Position numbers and translations under genes: made by a program. From the NCBI GenBank assembly GCA_963747005.1, contig CAVVDT010000007.1:310001-374000 (forward strand): a stretch of 64,000 bases of DNA, given 5' to 3'. The notes under the pieces were generated by a model that did not search any database, was not told the DNA's origin, and saw only the letters and a list, made by a program, of their open reading frames with translations. Each line of letters opens with the position of its first letter. Position 1 is the first letter of the stretch. Shown here piece after piece: positions 1-10,010 of the stretch. Source of the DNA: CAVVDT01 sp963747005. Its GTDB lineage: Bacteria > Pseudomonadota > Alphaproteobacteria > Rhizobiales > Aestuariivirgaceae.

Positions 1-112
1 GCAGCATGCCGAGGCCGACCGCCTCGCAAGCCCCGGCAAGCAGCAGGCAGGCGAGCACCGCGAAGGGGTGGGTGCCCTCGGCCCCGAAGAAGATACGCAG
101 GATTCGCAGCAT
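1..112 (-). CDS. ABC transporter membrane/ATPase protein, N-terminal fragment
   Basis: Only the first 37 codons lie in the window; the gene runs off the left edge. The minus-strand ATG at 112-110 opens a basic N terminus (MLRILRIFFGAEG) followed by a hydrophobic stretch beginning FAVLACLLLAGACEAVGLG. This pattern, a short basic leader with FF-AEG and a first helix ending in E-VGLG, resembles the start of fused ABC exporters (membrane domain followed by ATPase). No catalytic motif is visible, so the family call rests on the leader and first helix alone and the substrate is unknown. It is divergent from the Nudix gene at 470, with the first bipartite repeat between them. Confidence 0.5.
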   Translation of the reverse strand, partial: MLRILRIFFGAEGTHPFAVLACLLLAGACEAVGLGML

Positions 113-469
113 GAAGTCTCGAATAGCGCGAGTGGCGGGTGAACTCAACGGGCGGCTGCACCCGTGCCGCCCTGTCTCCCTAACGGGCGGCGATGGCCAT
201 CCTAGATCAGCATGCCATTGGGTGGAATCACCCAATGGCATAAAAGCTGATCGATTCCGGGAAGTTGAGCATGATGTTATGCGAAAAGTGGCTTCCACTT
301 TTCGGCATCATGCTCTGCGGCGCAATATGGTCAAGGCCAAGCACACCGCACGACCGCCCAGCGCCGCTCGGGCGGTGAAGCCAGTCTGGCGTGGTTGCCC
401 GGCGCCAAGCTGGCTGGGTGAAAGGGCGGTAAGGCGGCGGTCATCGATCCCGTGCTAAGAGGTCCTTTC
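113..469. other. Intergenic region between divergent genes
   Basis: 357 bp with no convincing gene. It holds bipartite repeat copy 1 (205-316) and a small hairpin with 7-bp perfect arms (353-359 and 370-376). Promoters for the ABC transporter gene and the Nudix gene must lie here, but I cannot point to a convincing -35/-10 pair. Confidence 0.6.
205..316 (+). repeat. Bipartite palindromic repeat, copy 1 (full length)
   Basis: Module 1: outer arms GATCAGC (205-211) and GCTGATC (246-252) enclose a perfect 13-bp stem (212-224 with 229-241) capped by GAAT, with an AAAA bulge on the 3' side. Module 2: arms GAGCATGATG (267-276) and CATCATGCTC (306-315) enclose CGAAAAGTGG (282-291) pairing with CCACTTTTCG (295-304) over a CTT loop. 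Further copies lie at 18682 (module 2 only), 27582, 41786 (inverted) and 45365. Confidence 0.9.
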
Positions 470-940
470 ATGTGGAAACGCCTCGCCTTCAGCACCGTTT
501 CGCGCCGCCTGCTGCACCCGTGGTTCCGCCTCAGGCGCGGCCTGACGCTGGGGGTGAGGGTGGCGGTCAGCGACGGCGAGGGGCGCATTCTTCTGGTGCG
601 CCATACCTATGCGCCGGGCTGGCTGTTCCCCGGCGGCGGGGTCGAGCGCGGCGAAACGGCCGTCGACGCGGCGCGGCGCGAGGTGGCCGAGGAGACCGGC
701 GTCATCGCCACCGGGCCGCTCAGGCTGTTCGGCCTCTATGCCAACGAGGCGAGTTTTCCCGGCGACCACATCGCGCTCTATGTGCTGGAGCGCTTCGAGC
801 GGCAAGCATGGAAGCCCTCGCTGGAAATCGCCGAAGCGGGGTTCTTTGCCCGCGATGCGCTGCCAGAGGGGGTGACCGGCGGCACGCAGCGGCGGCTCCA
901 GGAGATGGCCGGCGAGCGGGCGGTGGAGGAGATGTGGTAA
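470..940 (+). CDS. Nudix hydrolase
   Basis: A 156-residue single-domain Nudix protein, predicted to cleave a nucleoside-diphosphate-linked substrate in the cytoplasm. The Nudix box GX5EX7REUXEEXGU is complete: G56, E62, R70-E71-V72, E74-E75 and G77-V78, preceded by LFPGGG. I chose ATG 470 because AAGAGG lies about 8 bases upstream; an in-frame GTG at 452 has no such site. The first 25 residues are basic and hydrophobic (VSRRLLHPWFRLRRGLTLG), common in small alphaproteobacterial Nudix proteins. The exact substrate cannot be read from sequence. It stands alone, between a repeat-containing intergenic region and 229 bp in which I see no gene. Confidence 0.88.
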   Translation: MWKRLAFSTVSRRLLHPWFRLRRGLTLGVRVAVSDGEGRILLVRHTYAPGWLFPGGGVERGETAVDAARREVAEETGVIATGPLRLFGLYANEASFPGDHIALYVLERFERQAWKPSLEIAEAGFFARDALPEGVTGGTQRRLQEMAGERAVEEMW

Positions 941-1169
941 GGGCCGGCAACAAGATGTGGACCGGTGTGGCGATTGATGCTATGGAGCGCGCCGGCCATA
1001 GTTTGAGGAACGGTCCGCACGACATGAACCGGGCTGCGATCAGCATCAGCTTGCGACGAGGCGGCTCCAGCGCCGGCCTGAGCCGGCACGCCCAGCGCTC
1101 CTGAGGTTTTCGGGGTCTTCCCGGCCGCAAGGGGCAGCCTTTCAAGCCTTTTGCGAAAAGATCAGGCCC

Positions 1170-1796
1170 ATGTCATCGCTTTCCTATGAAATCCTGCCGG
1201 AGCGGTCCGGCGACCACCCGCACATTGAAAATCTGCTGGATGAAGTCTTTGGCCTCGACCGGCGCACCAAGACGTCCTACCGGTTGCGCGAGGGCGAGCG
1301 CCCGGTGCCCGGCCTGTCGTTCGTGGCGGTGGGCAAGGGGGGCGATGTCCTCGGCGCCGTCAGTTTCTGGCGGCTCCACATTGGCGATGACGGCACGCCC
1401 GCCCTGCTGCTCGGGCCGCTGGCGGTCTCACCCGCCTTGCAGGGCAAGGGCATCGGGCGGGCGCTGATGCACCACGGGCTCGATCTCGCCAGGGCGAAAG
1501 GCCATGCGCTGGTCGTGCTGGTGGGCGATGAACCCTATTATGCCCGCGTCGGATTCCAGCGGTTGCCCGAGGGGCGGCTGATCCTGCCCGGCCCGGTCGA
1601 TCCGGCGCGCTTTCTATATCTGGAGCTTCAGCCGGGCGCCCTCGATGCGGCCCATGGTCTGGTGCTGCCGCCCAAGCGTTATGCGGTCTCTCACCGGCCT
1701 TCGCGGTACCACATGGTCGAAGCGGCGAGCAAAAGCAAAGCCAGGCTCAAGAGGGTGGAAAAGAGCGGCAGTTCGCTCACCGCCCGCACCCGATAG
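1170..1796 (+). CDS. GNAT-family N-acetyltransferase
   Basis: A 208-residue protein with one Gcn5-related acetyltransferase fold. The acetyl-CoA pyrophosphate loop is QGKGIGRALM at residues 91-100 (Q/RxxGxG/A), after strand beta4 (LLLGPLAVSPAL). A later YYARVGF resembles the beta5/alpha4 region of the family. The substrate is unknown; related proteins acetylate small amines or protein N termini. The last 35 or so codons (1691-1796) overlap, on the opposite strand, the 3' end of the minus-strand gene at 1691-3790, so the two genes converge with a 106-bp overlap. The basic, serine-rich tail (residues about 174-208) therefore looks like read-through into the neighbour rather than part of the fold. 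Confidence 0.85.
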   Translation: MSSLSYEILPERSGDHPHIENLLDEVFGLDRRTKTSYRLREGERPVPGLSFVAVGKGGDVLGAVSFWRLHIGDDGTPALLLGPLAVSPALQGKGIGRALMHHGLDLARAKGHALVVLVGDEPYYARVGFQRLPEGRLILPGPVDPARFLYLELQPGALDAAHGLVLPPKRYAVSHRPSRYHMVEAASKSKARLKRVEKSGSSLTARTR

Positions 1797-3790
1797 GCGC
1801 CGTTCGATTTCAGGCCCAGCCAGCCCGGACCGAACATCGAGCGGCCGGCCCTGATCTTGGTGAGGCGCGGCATGGAAATGGCGGCGGGATCGTCGCCGCC
1901 GGTGCTCAGCCAGCGCACCGCGCCGCCCGAGGCATCGACGATGGGCTTCAACAGGGTATCGGTCGCCGCCACGCTGGCCGCCTCGCGCGGGTCGGGGCTG
2001 CCGACGGCGGCGAAGGCGGAAAGGGTGCCGTCCGAAAGCCGCCAGATGCCGGCTTCGGCGACGGGAATGCGGGCGGTGAAGGTGCCCGGCTGGGCGGCGG
2101 CAAGGTCGATGACCTGGGTCTTGCCGGTGGGCGAAGTAACGGTGACGGGGGCCGGTTTGTCGGCCATGGTCTGGCGGGTGATGGTGAGCATCGAGCCGTG
2201 CTGCAAACCGGTCAGGGCCTCTTCTTCCAGTTCCGGCTCCTTCATCAGCCAGTGGGCGAGGCGGCGCAGCAATTCCGCCTGCGGCCCGCCGCCCTCGTAA
2301 CCGCGCGCCCACAGCCAGATCTGATCGGAGAGGATCGAGGCGACGCGCCCCTTGCCCTGATGCGCCAGGATCATCAACGGCTTGCCGTCGGGACCCGACA
2401 TGATGACGTTGCCGGCGCGGGCCTCGGCGTCGATGAGGCGGAACCAGCGGCCCCAGGCGGGCTTGCCGTCCACCGGTCCGGCACCGTTGAGGCCGCGGCT
2501 CACGGGATGGCGGCGGCCGTCCCTGGTGAGCCGGGGGCGGAACGGGCCGGTGGTGACGTTGCCGGTGGGGGCGGCGGCAAGGACATCGGCCAGCGGCGTG
2601 CGGTAAATGCTCAAGGGTGTCGCGTAGTCAGGCCCGGCGGCTACCAGCACGGCGCCGCCCTTCCGCACATAGTCGGCGATATTGGCCAGGTAGGCGAGCG
2701 GCAGCACGCCGCGGCGCTGGTAGCGGTCGAAGATGATGAGATCGAACTGGTCGAGCTTTTCCACGAACAGTTCGCGGGTGGGAAAGGCGATGAGGGAAAG
2801 CTCGCGTATGGGCGTGCCGTCCTGCTTTTCCGGTGGCCTGAGGATGGTGAAATGCACCAGGTCGACGGAGGCATCGGCCTTCAGGAGGTTGCGCCAGGTG
2901 CGTTCACCCGGGTGCGGCTCGCCGGAGACCAGAAGCACCCTGAGGCGATCGCGGATGCCCTCGGTGATGACCACGGCGCGGTTGTTGCGGGTGGTGATCT
3001 CGCCTTCAAGAGGGTCGACGACCACCTCGATGAGGGTCTTGCCGCCGTGGGTGATCTTCAGGGGCAGTTCGACGGGCTGGCCGACACGGGCGGGAAAGGG
3101 AACCGGCGCACCGCCGTCGACGGCGATGGTGACCTCGACGGGCGTGCCGGCATCGGCGATGCCGACATCGTCGACCCGCACTTTCACGGCCTGGTCATGG
3201 CCGACGATGGCAAAGCGCGGGGCGTTCTCGACGATGATGCGGCGGTCGCGCTCGCCCGGCCTGCCGGTGATGAGGGCATGCAGCGGGCCACCATGGTCGA
3301 GATCGGAGACCGAGGCGGGCACGTCGTGGACCTCACCGTCGGTGACCATGATGGCGCCGGCATAGCGCTCCGGCGGCACGTTGGCGAGGGCGCCGGCGAG
3401 CGCAGCGAACAGGCGGGTGCCGTCCTCGCTGGCGGAAATGCCGGACTTGACCGTGACGATGCGCAATTCGGTGTTGGGCAGGGCGTGCACCTGCTTCTCG
3501 ATGGCGGCGCGGGCCTTTTCGGCCTGGGCGGCGCGGGCGCCGATCTGCTGGCTCTGGCTCTGGTCGATGACCGCCACCGCGATATCGCTCAAGGGCGTGC
3601 GCTCTTCCTTGCGCATGGCCGGGTTGGCGAGGGCGGCGATGATCAGCAGGGCGGTCAAAAGGCGCAACACGGCGCCGCGGGCGCGCGCCACGAGGCCGGC
3701 CGCTGCCAGCGCCAGCAGCAAGGCGGCCACCGCCCACAGCGCCGGTGTCGGCAAGAGCGGGGCAAAGCGGATCGACCAGGTCCAGTCCAT
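1691..3790 (-). CDS. Membrane protein with VWA-like MIDAS domain and amidotransferase-like domain
   Basis: A 699-residue protein with two N-terminal membrane helices (about 15-35 and 40-57) and one at the C terminus (about 672-692). Between them is a von Willebrand A-like segment with a plausible metal-ion site: DQSQS at 76-80 (DxSxS), T125 and D151 in VTDGE. A class I amidotransferase-like alpha/beta domain follows (LLVSGEPHPGE, then FDLIIFDRY and a GGAVLVAAG strand) with no obvious catalytic Cys-His pair. It is the last gene of the MoxR / DUF58 / DUF4159 operon; its ATG directly follows the TAG of the DUF4159 gene. By family analogy with MoxR-VWA systems it may be a partner of the ATPase; a specific function is not known to me. 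Confidence 0.72.
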   Translation of the reverse strand: MDWTWSIRFAPLLPTPALWAVAALLLALAAAGLVARARGAVLRLLTALLIIAALANPAMRKEERTPLSDIAVAVIDQSQSQQIGARAAQAEKARAAIEKQVHALPNTELRIVTVKSGISASEDGTRLFAALAGALANVPPERYAGAIMVTDGEVHDVPASVSDLDHGGPLHALITGRPGERDRRIIVENAPRFAIVGHDQAVKVRVDDVGIADAGTPVEVTIAVDGGAPVPFPARVGQPVELPLKITHGGKTLIEVVVDPLEGEITTRNNRAVVITEGIRDRLRVLLVSGEPHPGERTWRNLLKADASVDLVHFTILRPPEKQDGTPIRELSLIAFPTRELFVEKLDQFDLIIFDRYQRRGVLPLAYLANIADYVRKGGAVLVAAGPDYATPLSIYRTPLADVLAAAPTGNVTTGPFRPRLTRDGRRHPVSRGLNGAGPVDGKPAWGRWFRLIDAEARAGNVIMSGPDGKPLMILAHQGKGRVASILSDQIWLWARGYEGGGPQAELLRRLAHWLMKEPELEEEALTGLQHGSMLTITRQTMADKPAPVTVTSPTGKTQVIDLAAAQPGTFTARIPVAEAGIWRLSDGTLSAFAAVGSPDPREAASVAATDTLLKPIVDASGGAVRWLSTGGDDPAAISMPRLTKIRAGRSMFGPGWLGLKSNGAYRVRAVSELPLFSTLLSLALLLLAASTMWYREGR

Positions 3791-6595
3791 CTATTGGCCC
3801 AGCCTTTCAAGCAGTGCCGGCACATGCACCTGATCGGCCTTGTAGTTGCCGGTGAGGGCATACATCACCAGGTTGATGCCGGTGCGGTAGGCGAATTCAC
3901 GCTGTTGCTCGCCGCCCGGCACGCACGGGAACAGCGGTTGGCCCGAGGCATCGGTGGCCCAGGCGGCGGCATAATCGTTGGAGCCGATGATGATGGAGCT
4001 CACACCGTCGGCGCGCGTGGTGCTCCGGGTGTCGCCGCCGGCGGCCTCGACCCACAGGCGGCCGTTGGCATAGCGGCCGGGAAAGGCCTGCATCAGGTAG
4101 AAGGCCTTGGTCAGCACATGATCGGGCGGCACCGGTTCGAGCGGCGGGATATCGAGTGTGGCGAGGATGCGCCTGAGCGCCTGCAAGGCGGCAGTGGGCT
4201 GGCCGGTGAAGTCGAGGCTGTCGCCGTTTTCATCGCGGGTGTCGAAGAAGATGGTGCCGCCGTTCTTCATGAAGGCGTCGATGCGGGCGAGGGCTGCTTG
4301 CGAGGGCACCGGCGTATCGGCGGTGATCGGCCAGTAGATGAGGGGGAAGAAGACGATCTCGTCGGTTTCGATGTCGACGCCCATGGGGGCGGCGGGCTCG
4401 ACGGCGGTGCGCTTGGTCAGGATGTCGGTGAGGCCGGTAAGGCCGGCCAGGGTGACGGTGTCGACCTGCGGATCGCCGGTGACCACATAGGCAAGGCGGG
4501 TATCGAGGGCGGCGCGCATGGCAAAGCGGTCGGCCGCCGAGAGATTGGCGTCCTGGGCGAAGGCGAGATGGGGGAGGGCGGTGGCCAGCACGGCGATGGC
4601 CAGCATGCCGGTCGCCAGGCCCGGGCGGCGCAGCAGGCGGCGCCAGGCGCCCGACAGCCGCAGGGCAGCAAGGCAATCGAGCGCGAACACCAGGGCGGCG
4701 ATGAGGAACAGGATGCCGGCGAGGTCGCGCGGCGGCGCCGCCGTGTAGCCGGCAAGGCTGATGCCGGCGGGCAGATTGGCGATGGCATCGAGGCTGTCGC
4801 CCCCCAGCGTCAGGTTGAGGGTGCGGGTGGCGCCCTGGCGTTCATACAGGCCGGGGGGATGCAAGGGGCCGGGCTTGAGGGTGGCAAAGGCCCTGGCTTC
4901 TATCGGCTCGGCGGCGGCATCGGGGGTGACAAGCTCGCCGCGCCCGTCGAGCACCAGCTTGGGCACGAAGGCACCGGCTTCGGACTTGCCGGTGTCAGTG
5001 CCGGCCAGCGCACCGGGGCCCATTTCGACCACCCGCTGCAGCATCTCGACGAACAGGCCGGTGAGCGGCAGGTTGGACCAGTCGGCATTGGCGGTGACGT
5101 GGAACAGGACGATGGTGCCTGCGCCGCGCCGTGCCGCCGTCACCAGCGGGGTGCCGTCCTGAAGGCTCGCCCAGGTATGGTCGAAAAGCTCGGCGGAAGG
5201 CTCGGCCAGCACCTGGCGGGAAACGGTGACGGACTTGTCGATGGCGAGACCGGCAAAGGGGCTCTTGTCGGGGAAGGCGGCGAGGCCTTGCGGGCGCTCC
5301 CAGCTCAGGGCGCTGCCCAGGGTGCGGTCGCCGGCGCGCAAGGGAACCGGCACCAGATCGTCATTGCCGGACGCCAGACGCGGGCCGGCGAAGCGCACCA
5401 GGAGGCCGCCTTTTTCCACCCATTTGGCCACGGCGTTGCGGTCATCGGCGCGCAGCACGCCGATATCGGCCAGCACCAGGACCGACAGCGACGACCCCAG
5501 CAGGCTGGAGACCGGCTGGTCGGCATCGACCTTGCGGATCTCGGCCACCGGTTCGAGGGCGCGGCTGACGTAATAGAGCGGCGATAGCAGCGGCTGGTCG
5601 GATTCGAGCGAGGCGCCGGAGACGAGGCCGACGGTCTTGCGCCGCCAGCGGTCACCGAACAGGTAGACACCGGCGGCCGTTCGCGCCGCCGTCAGGTCGA
5701 TGCGGTGGGCCTCATTGCGCAACTCCACCGGCAATTCGAAGGAAAGATCGGCCTTGCCGCTGCCGGCGGTAAAGCGGGCGGTGGCGGACGCCAGGCTGCG
5801 GCCATTGGTGGCGAGGATGTTGACCGGGGTTTCGGCGGCGGCCTTGTCCGGCACCCTGAGGACGCTCACCTTGAGCTTGCCATCAACCAGTCCGGGCTTG
5901 CCCAGGGCCATGGCGAGGCGGGATTTCTGCGGCAGCAGGACGGTTGGTGCGGCACCGCTGCCGGAAAGGGCGGCAAGCCCTGCGGCAAAGGCGCGGGCAT
6001 CGCCGTCGTCGATGCCGTCGGCCAGCCACACCACCTGGATGCCGCTATGTCCGGTCGTTGCGGCCTCGATGCGGGCAAGCGCGCCCTTGCGGTCGAGCGC
6101 CCAGGCGACCGGCACGATGGCGGCGGCGCGGCGGCGGGCCTCGTCGGCGGGGAGGAATTGCGGCACCGATTGATCGCGTCGGGGGGCGGTGGCGACGACC
6201 GCCACCGGCACGCCACGGTTGGCGGCGGCATCGATGAGGCGCGACAGGGCGGCCTCGCGGGGCTGCCAGTCGGCGGCGGCGGCCCAGCCATTGTCGACGG
6301 CGACGAGAAGCGGGCGGCCGTCGGGGGCCAGGCCCCTGTCGCCGCCTACCTGCGGGCGGGCGACGGCGACGATCAGCAGCGCCGCCAGGGCAAGGCGGAT
6401 GAGCAGCAGCCACCACGGGGTCTTGTCGGGCTGGTCCTCGGGGGTGATGAGGTCGAGCAGCAGGCGGAAGGGTGGAAAGCGCACCGTTTCGGGACGCGGC
6501 GGGGTAAACCGCAACAGCCACCAGATAACCGGCAGGGCAAGGAGCGCAATGAGCGCTGCCGGGGTGGCGAAGGTGATGCCGGAGAGGAGGTACAT
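3791..6595 (-). CDS. DUF4159 membrane protein with BatA-type N terminus
   Basis: A 934-residue protein. The N terminus is BatA-like: helix at about 8-28, the RPETVRFPPFRLL segment, and a second helix at about 64-80 ending ARPQVGG. A degenerate von Willebrand-like region follows (VAVDNGWAA where a MIDAS DxSxS would be expected). There are two further helices around 640-700 and a C-terminal DUF4159 domain (FFPLIYWPIT, NGGTIFFDTRDE). DUF4159 is related to amidotransferase-like folds and usually sits in MoxR/DUF58 operons. The start overlaps the DUF58 stop by one base (TGATG), so translation is probably coupled. It is membrane-anchored with large soluble regions; the role is unproven. Confidence 0.85.
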   Translation of the reverse strand: MYLLSGITFATPAALIALLALPVIWWLLRFTPPRPETVRFPPFRLLLDLITPEDQPDKTPWWLLLIRLALAALLIVAVARPQVGGDRGLAPDGRPLLVAVDNGWAAAADWQPREAALSRLIDAAANRGVPVAVVATAPRRDQSVPQFLPADEARRRAAAIVPVAWALDRKGALARIEAATTGHSGIQVVWLADGIDDGDARAFAAGLAALSGSGAAPTVLLPQKSRLAMALGKPGLVDGKLKVSVLRVPDKAAAETPVNILATNGRSLASATARFTAGSGKADLSFELPVELRNEAHRIDLTAARTAAGVYLFGDRWRRKTVGLVSGASLESDQPLLSPLYYVSRALEPVAEIRKVDADQPVSSLLGSSLSVLVLADIGVLRADDRNAVAKWVEKGGLLVRFAGPRLASGNDDLVPVPLRAGDRTLGSALSWERPQGLAAFPDKSPFAGLAIDKSVTVSRQVLAEPSAELFDHTWASLQDGTPLVTAARRGAGTIVLFHVTANADWSNLPLTGLFVEMLQRVVEMGPGALAGTDTGKSEAGAFVPKLVLDGRGELVTPDAAAEPIEARAFATLKPGPLHPPGLYERQGATRTLNLTLGGDSLDAIANLPAGISLAGYTAAPPRDLAGILFLIAALVFALDCLAALRLSGAWRRLLRRPGLATGMLAIAVLATALPHLAFAQDANLSAADRFAMRAALDTRLAYVVTGDPQVDTVTLAGLTGLTDILTKRTAVEPAAPMGVDIETDEIVFFPLIYWPITADTPVPSQAALARIDAFMKNGGTIFFDTRDENGDSLDFTGQPTAALQALRRILATLDIPPLEPVPPDHVLTKAFYLMQAFPGRYANGRLWVEAAGGDTRSTTRADGVSSIIIGSNDYAAAWATDASGQPLFPCVPGGEQQREFAYRTGINLVMYALTGNYKADQVHVPALLERLGQ

Positions 6596-7533
6596 CAGCG
6601 CTGGTGCCCTCGTGCCGTCAGTTGCGGCTGACCGCCGATGAGGGCATAGAGCGCCAGAATGATGGCATGGACGGGCCGCGCCGTGTCATGGCGGAAGAAG
6701 CTCCAGCCCAGCCGCCGGGTCAGTTGCCCGATGGCCTCGCGGTGGGCGCCGAGGCGCTCGACATAGGCGATGCGCAGGTTTTCTGCGCGGCCGGCGAGAA
6801 GGCGGGCGGGGCCTGCATATTCGTGGAACTCGGTGCGCCCGGCAAACGGGAATGTCTCTTCGGCCGGGTCCAGCACCTGCACCAGATGGCCCTTGATGCC
6901 GGCATCGGCGAGAAGCCGCAATCGTCCGGCGATCTCATCGACGGGCTTGAGGAAGTCGCCGATCATGACGAGGCTGGCATGGCGGCGGGCAAAGTCGGAA
7001 GGCGGCAGGGCGGCAGCTTCATCGTCGGGCGTGGCGCTGCCCAGCCAGTGGGCAAGACGCACGAGGGCATTGCGCGACTGATCGGGCGGAAACGGGCTGT
7101 CGATCAGCGCCACCCGTTCGCCCGCCTTCACCGCCAGGACCGCCAGAGTGGCGGCGATGAGGGCGGCGCGGTCGTATTTGGTGACCTCCGCGGCGTTCGA
7201 GCGGTAGGCCATGCCGGGATTGCGCGCCACCCACAGATAAAGCGTGTTGGTGGCCGCCCATTCGTTCTCGCGCACCAGGATGCGGTCGCTGCGCGCCGAC
7301 TTCCTCCAGTCGATGCCGGCGGCCGGATCGCCGGGGCTGTAGGGGCGGTATTGCCAGAAATCCTCGCCCGCTCCCGACTTGCGGCGGCCATGCACGCCGA
7401 CCACGATGGTGTCGGCGATGCGCTCGGCCTTGATGAGCAGCGGCGGCCAGGCAGCCGCCAGGCGCTCGGCATGCTCGCGCAACTGGAAGCCTTTCAGCGC
7501 TCCGTCGGTCACAGGCTCAGGCCGCATCGCCAT
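6595..7533 (-). CDS. DUF58 domain-containing protein
   Basis: A 312-residue cytoplasmic protein. The DUF58 signature is clear at about 57-80: GEDFWQYRPYSPGD followed by IDWRKSAR. The C-terminal half has a VWA-like Rossmann pattern (VALIDSPFPP, LVMIGDFLKP) but no complete MIDAS. DUF58 proteins typically pair with MoxR AAA+ ATPases. The gene begins 5 bp after the MoxR stop and overlaps the next gene by one base, so it is within the same operon. No membrane segment is obvious apart from a mildly hydrophobic stretch near the C terminus (AIILALYALIGG). The cellular target is unknown. Confidence 0.88.
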   Translation of the reverse strand: MAMRPEPVTDGALKGFQLREHAERLAAAWPPLLIKAERIADTIVVGVHGRRKSGAGEDFWQYRPYSPGDPAAGIDWRKSARSDRILVRENEWAATNTLYLWVARNPGMAYRSNAAEVTKYDRAALIAATLAVLAVKAGERVALIDSPFPPDQSRNALVRLAHWLGSATPDDEAAALPPSDFARRHASLVMIGDFLKPVDEIAGRLRLLADAGIKGHLVQVLDPAEETFPFAGRTEFHEYAGPARLLAGRAENLRIAYVERLGAHREAIGQLTRRLGWSFFRHDTARPVHAIILALYALIGGQPQLTARGHQR

Positions 7534-7538
7534 GGGTT

Positions 7539-8537
<999 letters not shown>

Positions 8538-8697
8538 GGTCCTCACTATAGTTTTCAGGCAGGCGCCGGTCGGCGCACGATCCGCGCAATCCGACTCGGC
8601 GCCCCAATTACGGTCAAAAGGGTGGCGGCTTTGAGGCCGGCATGCAAGGACAAGTGTAGGACCTCAAGCCGGCACAAAGGATTCACGACGGCGTGAT

Positions 8698-9327
8698 ATG
8701 AGCCAAGGACACACCAAATCGCCAGGCACCAGCGATGCCGCCAACCCCTTGAGGGGTCTCAGGGAGGTGGAAAAAGCTTCCGCCGGCAAGAGCGGGCTGC
8801 CGCCGGTCCACCTGTGGAATCCGCCGTTTTGCGGCGATATCGACATGCGCATCGCCGCCGACGGGACGTGGTTCTACATGAACTCGCCGATCGGGCGAAA
8901 ACCCCTGGTGAAGCTGTTCTCGCGGGTGCTGCGGCGCGACGAGGACGGCAGGACCTATCTGGTCACGCCGGTGGAGAAATGCGGCATCAAGGTGGACGAT
9001 GCGCCGTTCCTGGCGGTGGCCATGGCGATCGGCAACAAGGGCAGGGACCAGACCATCACCTTCACCACCAATGTCGATGACGAGGTGACGGTGGATGGTG
9101 AACATCCCTTGCGCTTTGAAATCGAGAAGGGGACCGACGGGCTGAAGCCCTACGTGCTGGTGCGCGCCCGGCTGGAGGCGCTGGTCAACCGGGCGATCTT
9201 CTATGATCTGGTGGCGGCCGGTACGGTTCATCGCCATGGCGGCGAGGACTGGTACGGGGTTATGTCGTCGGGGCGGTTCTGGCCCATGGCGCGGGCGGCC
9301 GATATCGGCCTGAAGGCCGGGCCTTGA
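8698..9327 (+). CDS. DUF1285 domain-containing protein
   Basis: A 209-residue soluble protein recognised as DUF1285 from its start (LPPVHLWNPPFCGDIDMRI), the ADGTWFYMNSPIGRKPLVKLFS segment and the C-terminal ALVNRAIFYDLV with WYGVMSSG. The family has a PH-like beta fold of unknown function and is commonly adjacent to moxR in alphaproteobacteria, as here, where it is divergent. The first 35 residues are low-complexity and probably disordered. The ribosome site before ATG 8698 is weak. The next gene (Nudix) starts 11 bases after the stop, so the two are probably co-transcribed along with cca. Confidence 0.85.
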   Translation: MSQGHTKSPGTSDAANPLRGLREVEKASAGKSGLPPVHLWNPPFCGDIDMRIAADGTWFYMNSPIGRKPLVKLFSRVLRRDEDGRTYLVTPVEKCGIKVDDAPFLAVAMAIGNKGRDQTITFTTNVDDEVTVDGEHPLRFEIEKGTDGLKPYVLVRARLEALVNRAIFYDLVAAGTVHRHGGEDWYGVMSSGRFWPMARAADIGLKAGP

Positions 9328-9338
9328 GGTCGCCGGGG

Positions 9339-10010
9339 ATGGCAACGGACACGCAAGACTTCACGTACAAATCGGATGAACTGCGGCGGCTGGCAAAGGC
9401 GCGGCTGCATTTGCGCCCGCCGGGCGAGGCGCTCGATGTCTCCTTGCCGGCGCGGCGCAGCGACGATGATCTCAACCGCCATCTGCCGTCCACCTTCGAT
9501 GCACCCAACCCGCGGCCGGCGGCGGTACTGGTGGGGCTGGTCGAGCATGCCGCGGGCCTCAGGCTGCTGCTCACCCAGCGCACCAAGGATCTGCCCTCGC
9601 ATCCCGGGCAGGTGGCGTTTCCGGGCGGCAAGATCGATCCCGGCGATCAAGATGCCGTGGCGGCGGCGCTGCGCGAGGCGAGGGAAGAGACGGGGCTCGA
9701 TCAAAGCTTCATCGAGCCTTTGGGGTTCCTCGATGCCTACCAGACCCGCACCGGCTTCCGGATCGTGCCGGTGGTGGCGCTGATCCATCCCGGCTTTACG
9801 CTCAGCCCCCATGCGGGCGAGGTGGACGCGGTGTTCGAGGTGCCGCTTTGCTTTCTTATGGACCCGGCCAATCACGTGCAGGAAGCCCGTGAATGGCAGG
9901 GTTTCACCCGGCATTTCTATGCCATGCCGTATGGCGAACGCTATATCTGGGGGGCAACGGCGGGGATGATTCGCAATCTTTATGACACGCTCTATGCCGC
10001 TACCTCCTGA
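9339..10010 (+). CDS. CoA pyrophosphatase (NudL-type Nudix hydrolase)
   Basis: A 223-residue Nudix protein of the CoA-specific subgroup. The CoA-pyrophosphatase signature LLTxRxx-x3-HxGQVxFPGG is visible as LLTQRTKDLPSHPG running into QVAFPGGKIDPGD, immediately followed by the Nudix helix REAREETGL. It is expected to hydrolyse CoA or its derivatives to 3',5'-ADP and phosphopantetheine. ATG 9339 is preceded by GAGGT about 8 bases upstream; the in-frame TTG at 9324 overlaps the DUF1285 stop and is less likely. The 3' end overlaps the cca start by up to 29 bases, indicating coupled expression. Confidence 0.88.
   Translation: MATDTQDFTYKSDELRRLAKARLHLRPPGEALDVSLPARRSDDDLNRHLPSTFDAPNPRPAAVLVGLVEHAAGLRLLLTQRTKDLPSHPGQVAFPGGKIDPGDQDAVAAALREAREETGLDQSFIEPLGFLDAYQTRTGFRIVPVVALIHPGFTLSPHAGEVDAVFEVPLCFLMDPANHVQEAREWQGFTRHFYAMPYGERYIWGATAGMIRNLYDTLYAATS

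Noticed and set aside
941..1169. Possible small RNA in the Nudix-GNAT gap
   Set aside because: GC-rich with several short palindromes, but no match to a known RNA family that I can recognise and no clear promoter or terminator.
2198..5587. 1129-codon open frame on the plus strand
   Set aside because: Entirely antisense to the DUF4159 and VWA-like genes. The translation is Gly/Ala/Gln/His-rich with no domain; long antisense frames are common at this GC.
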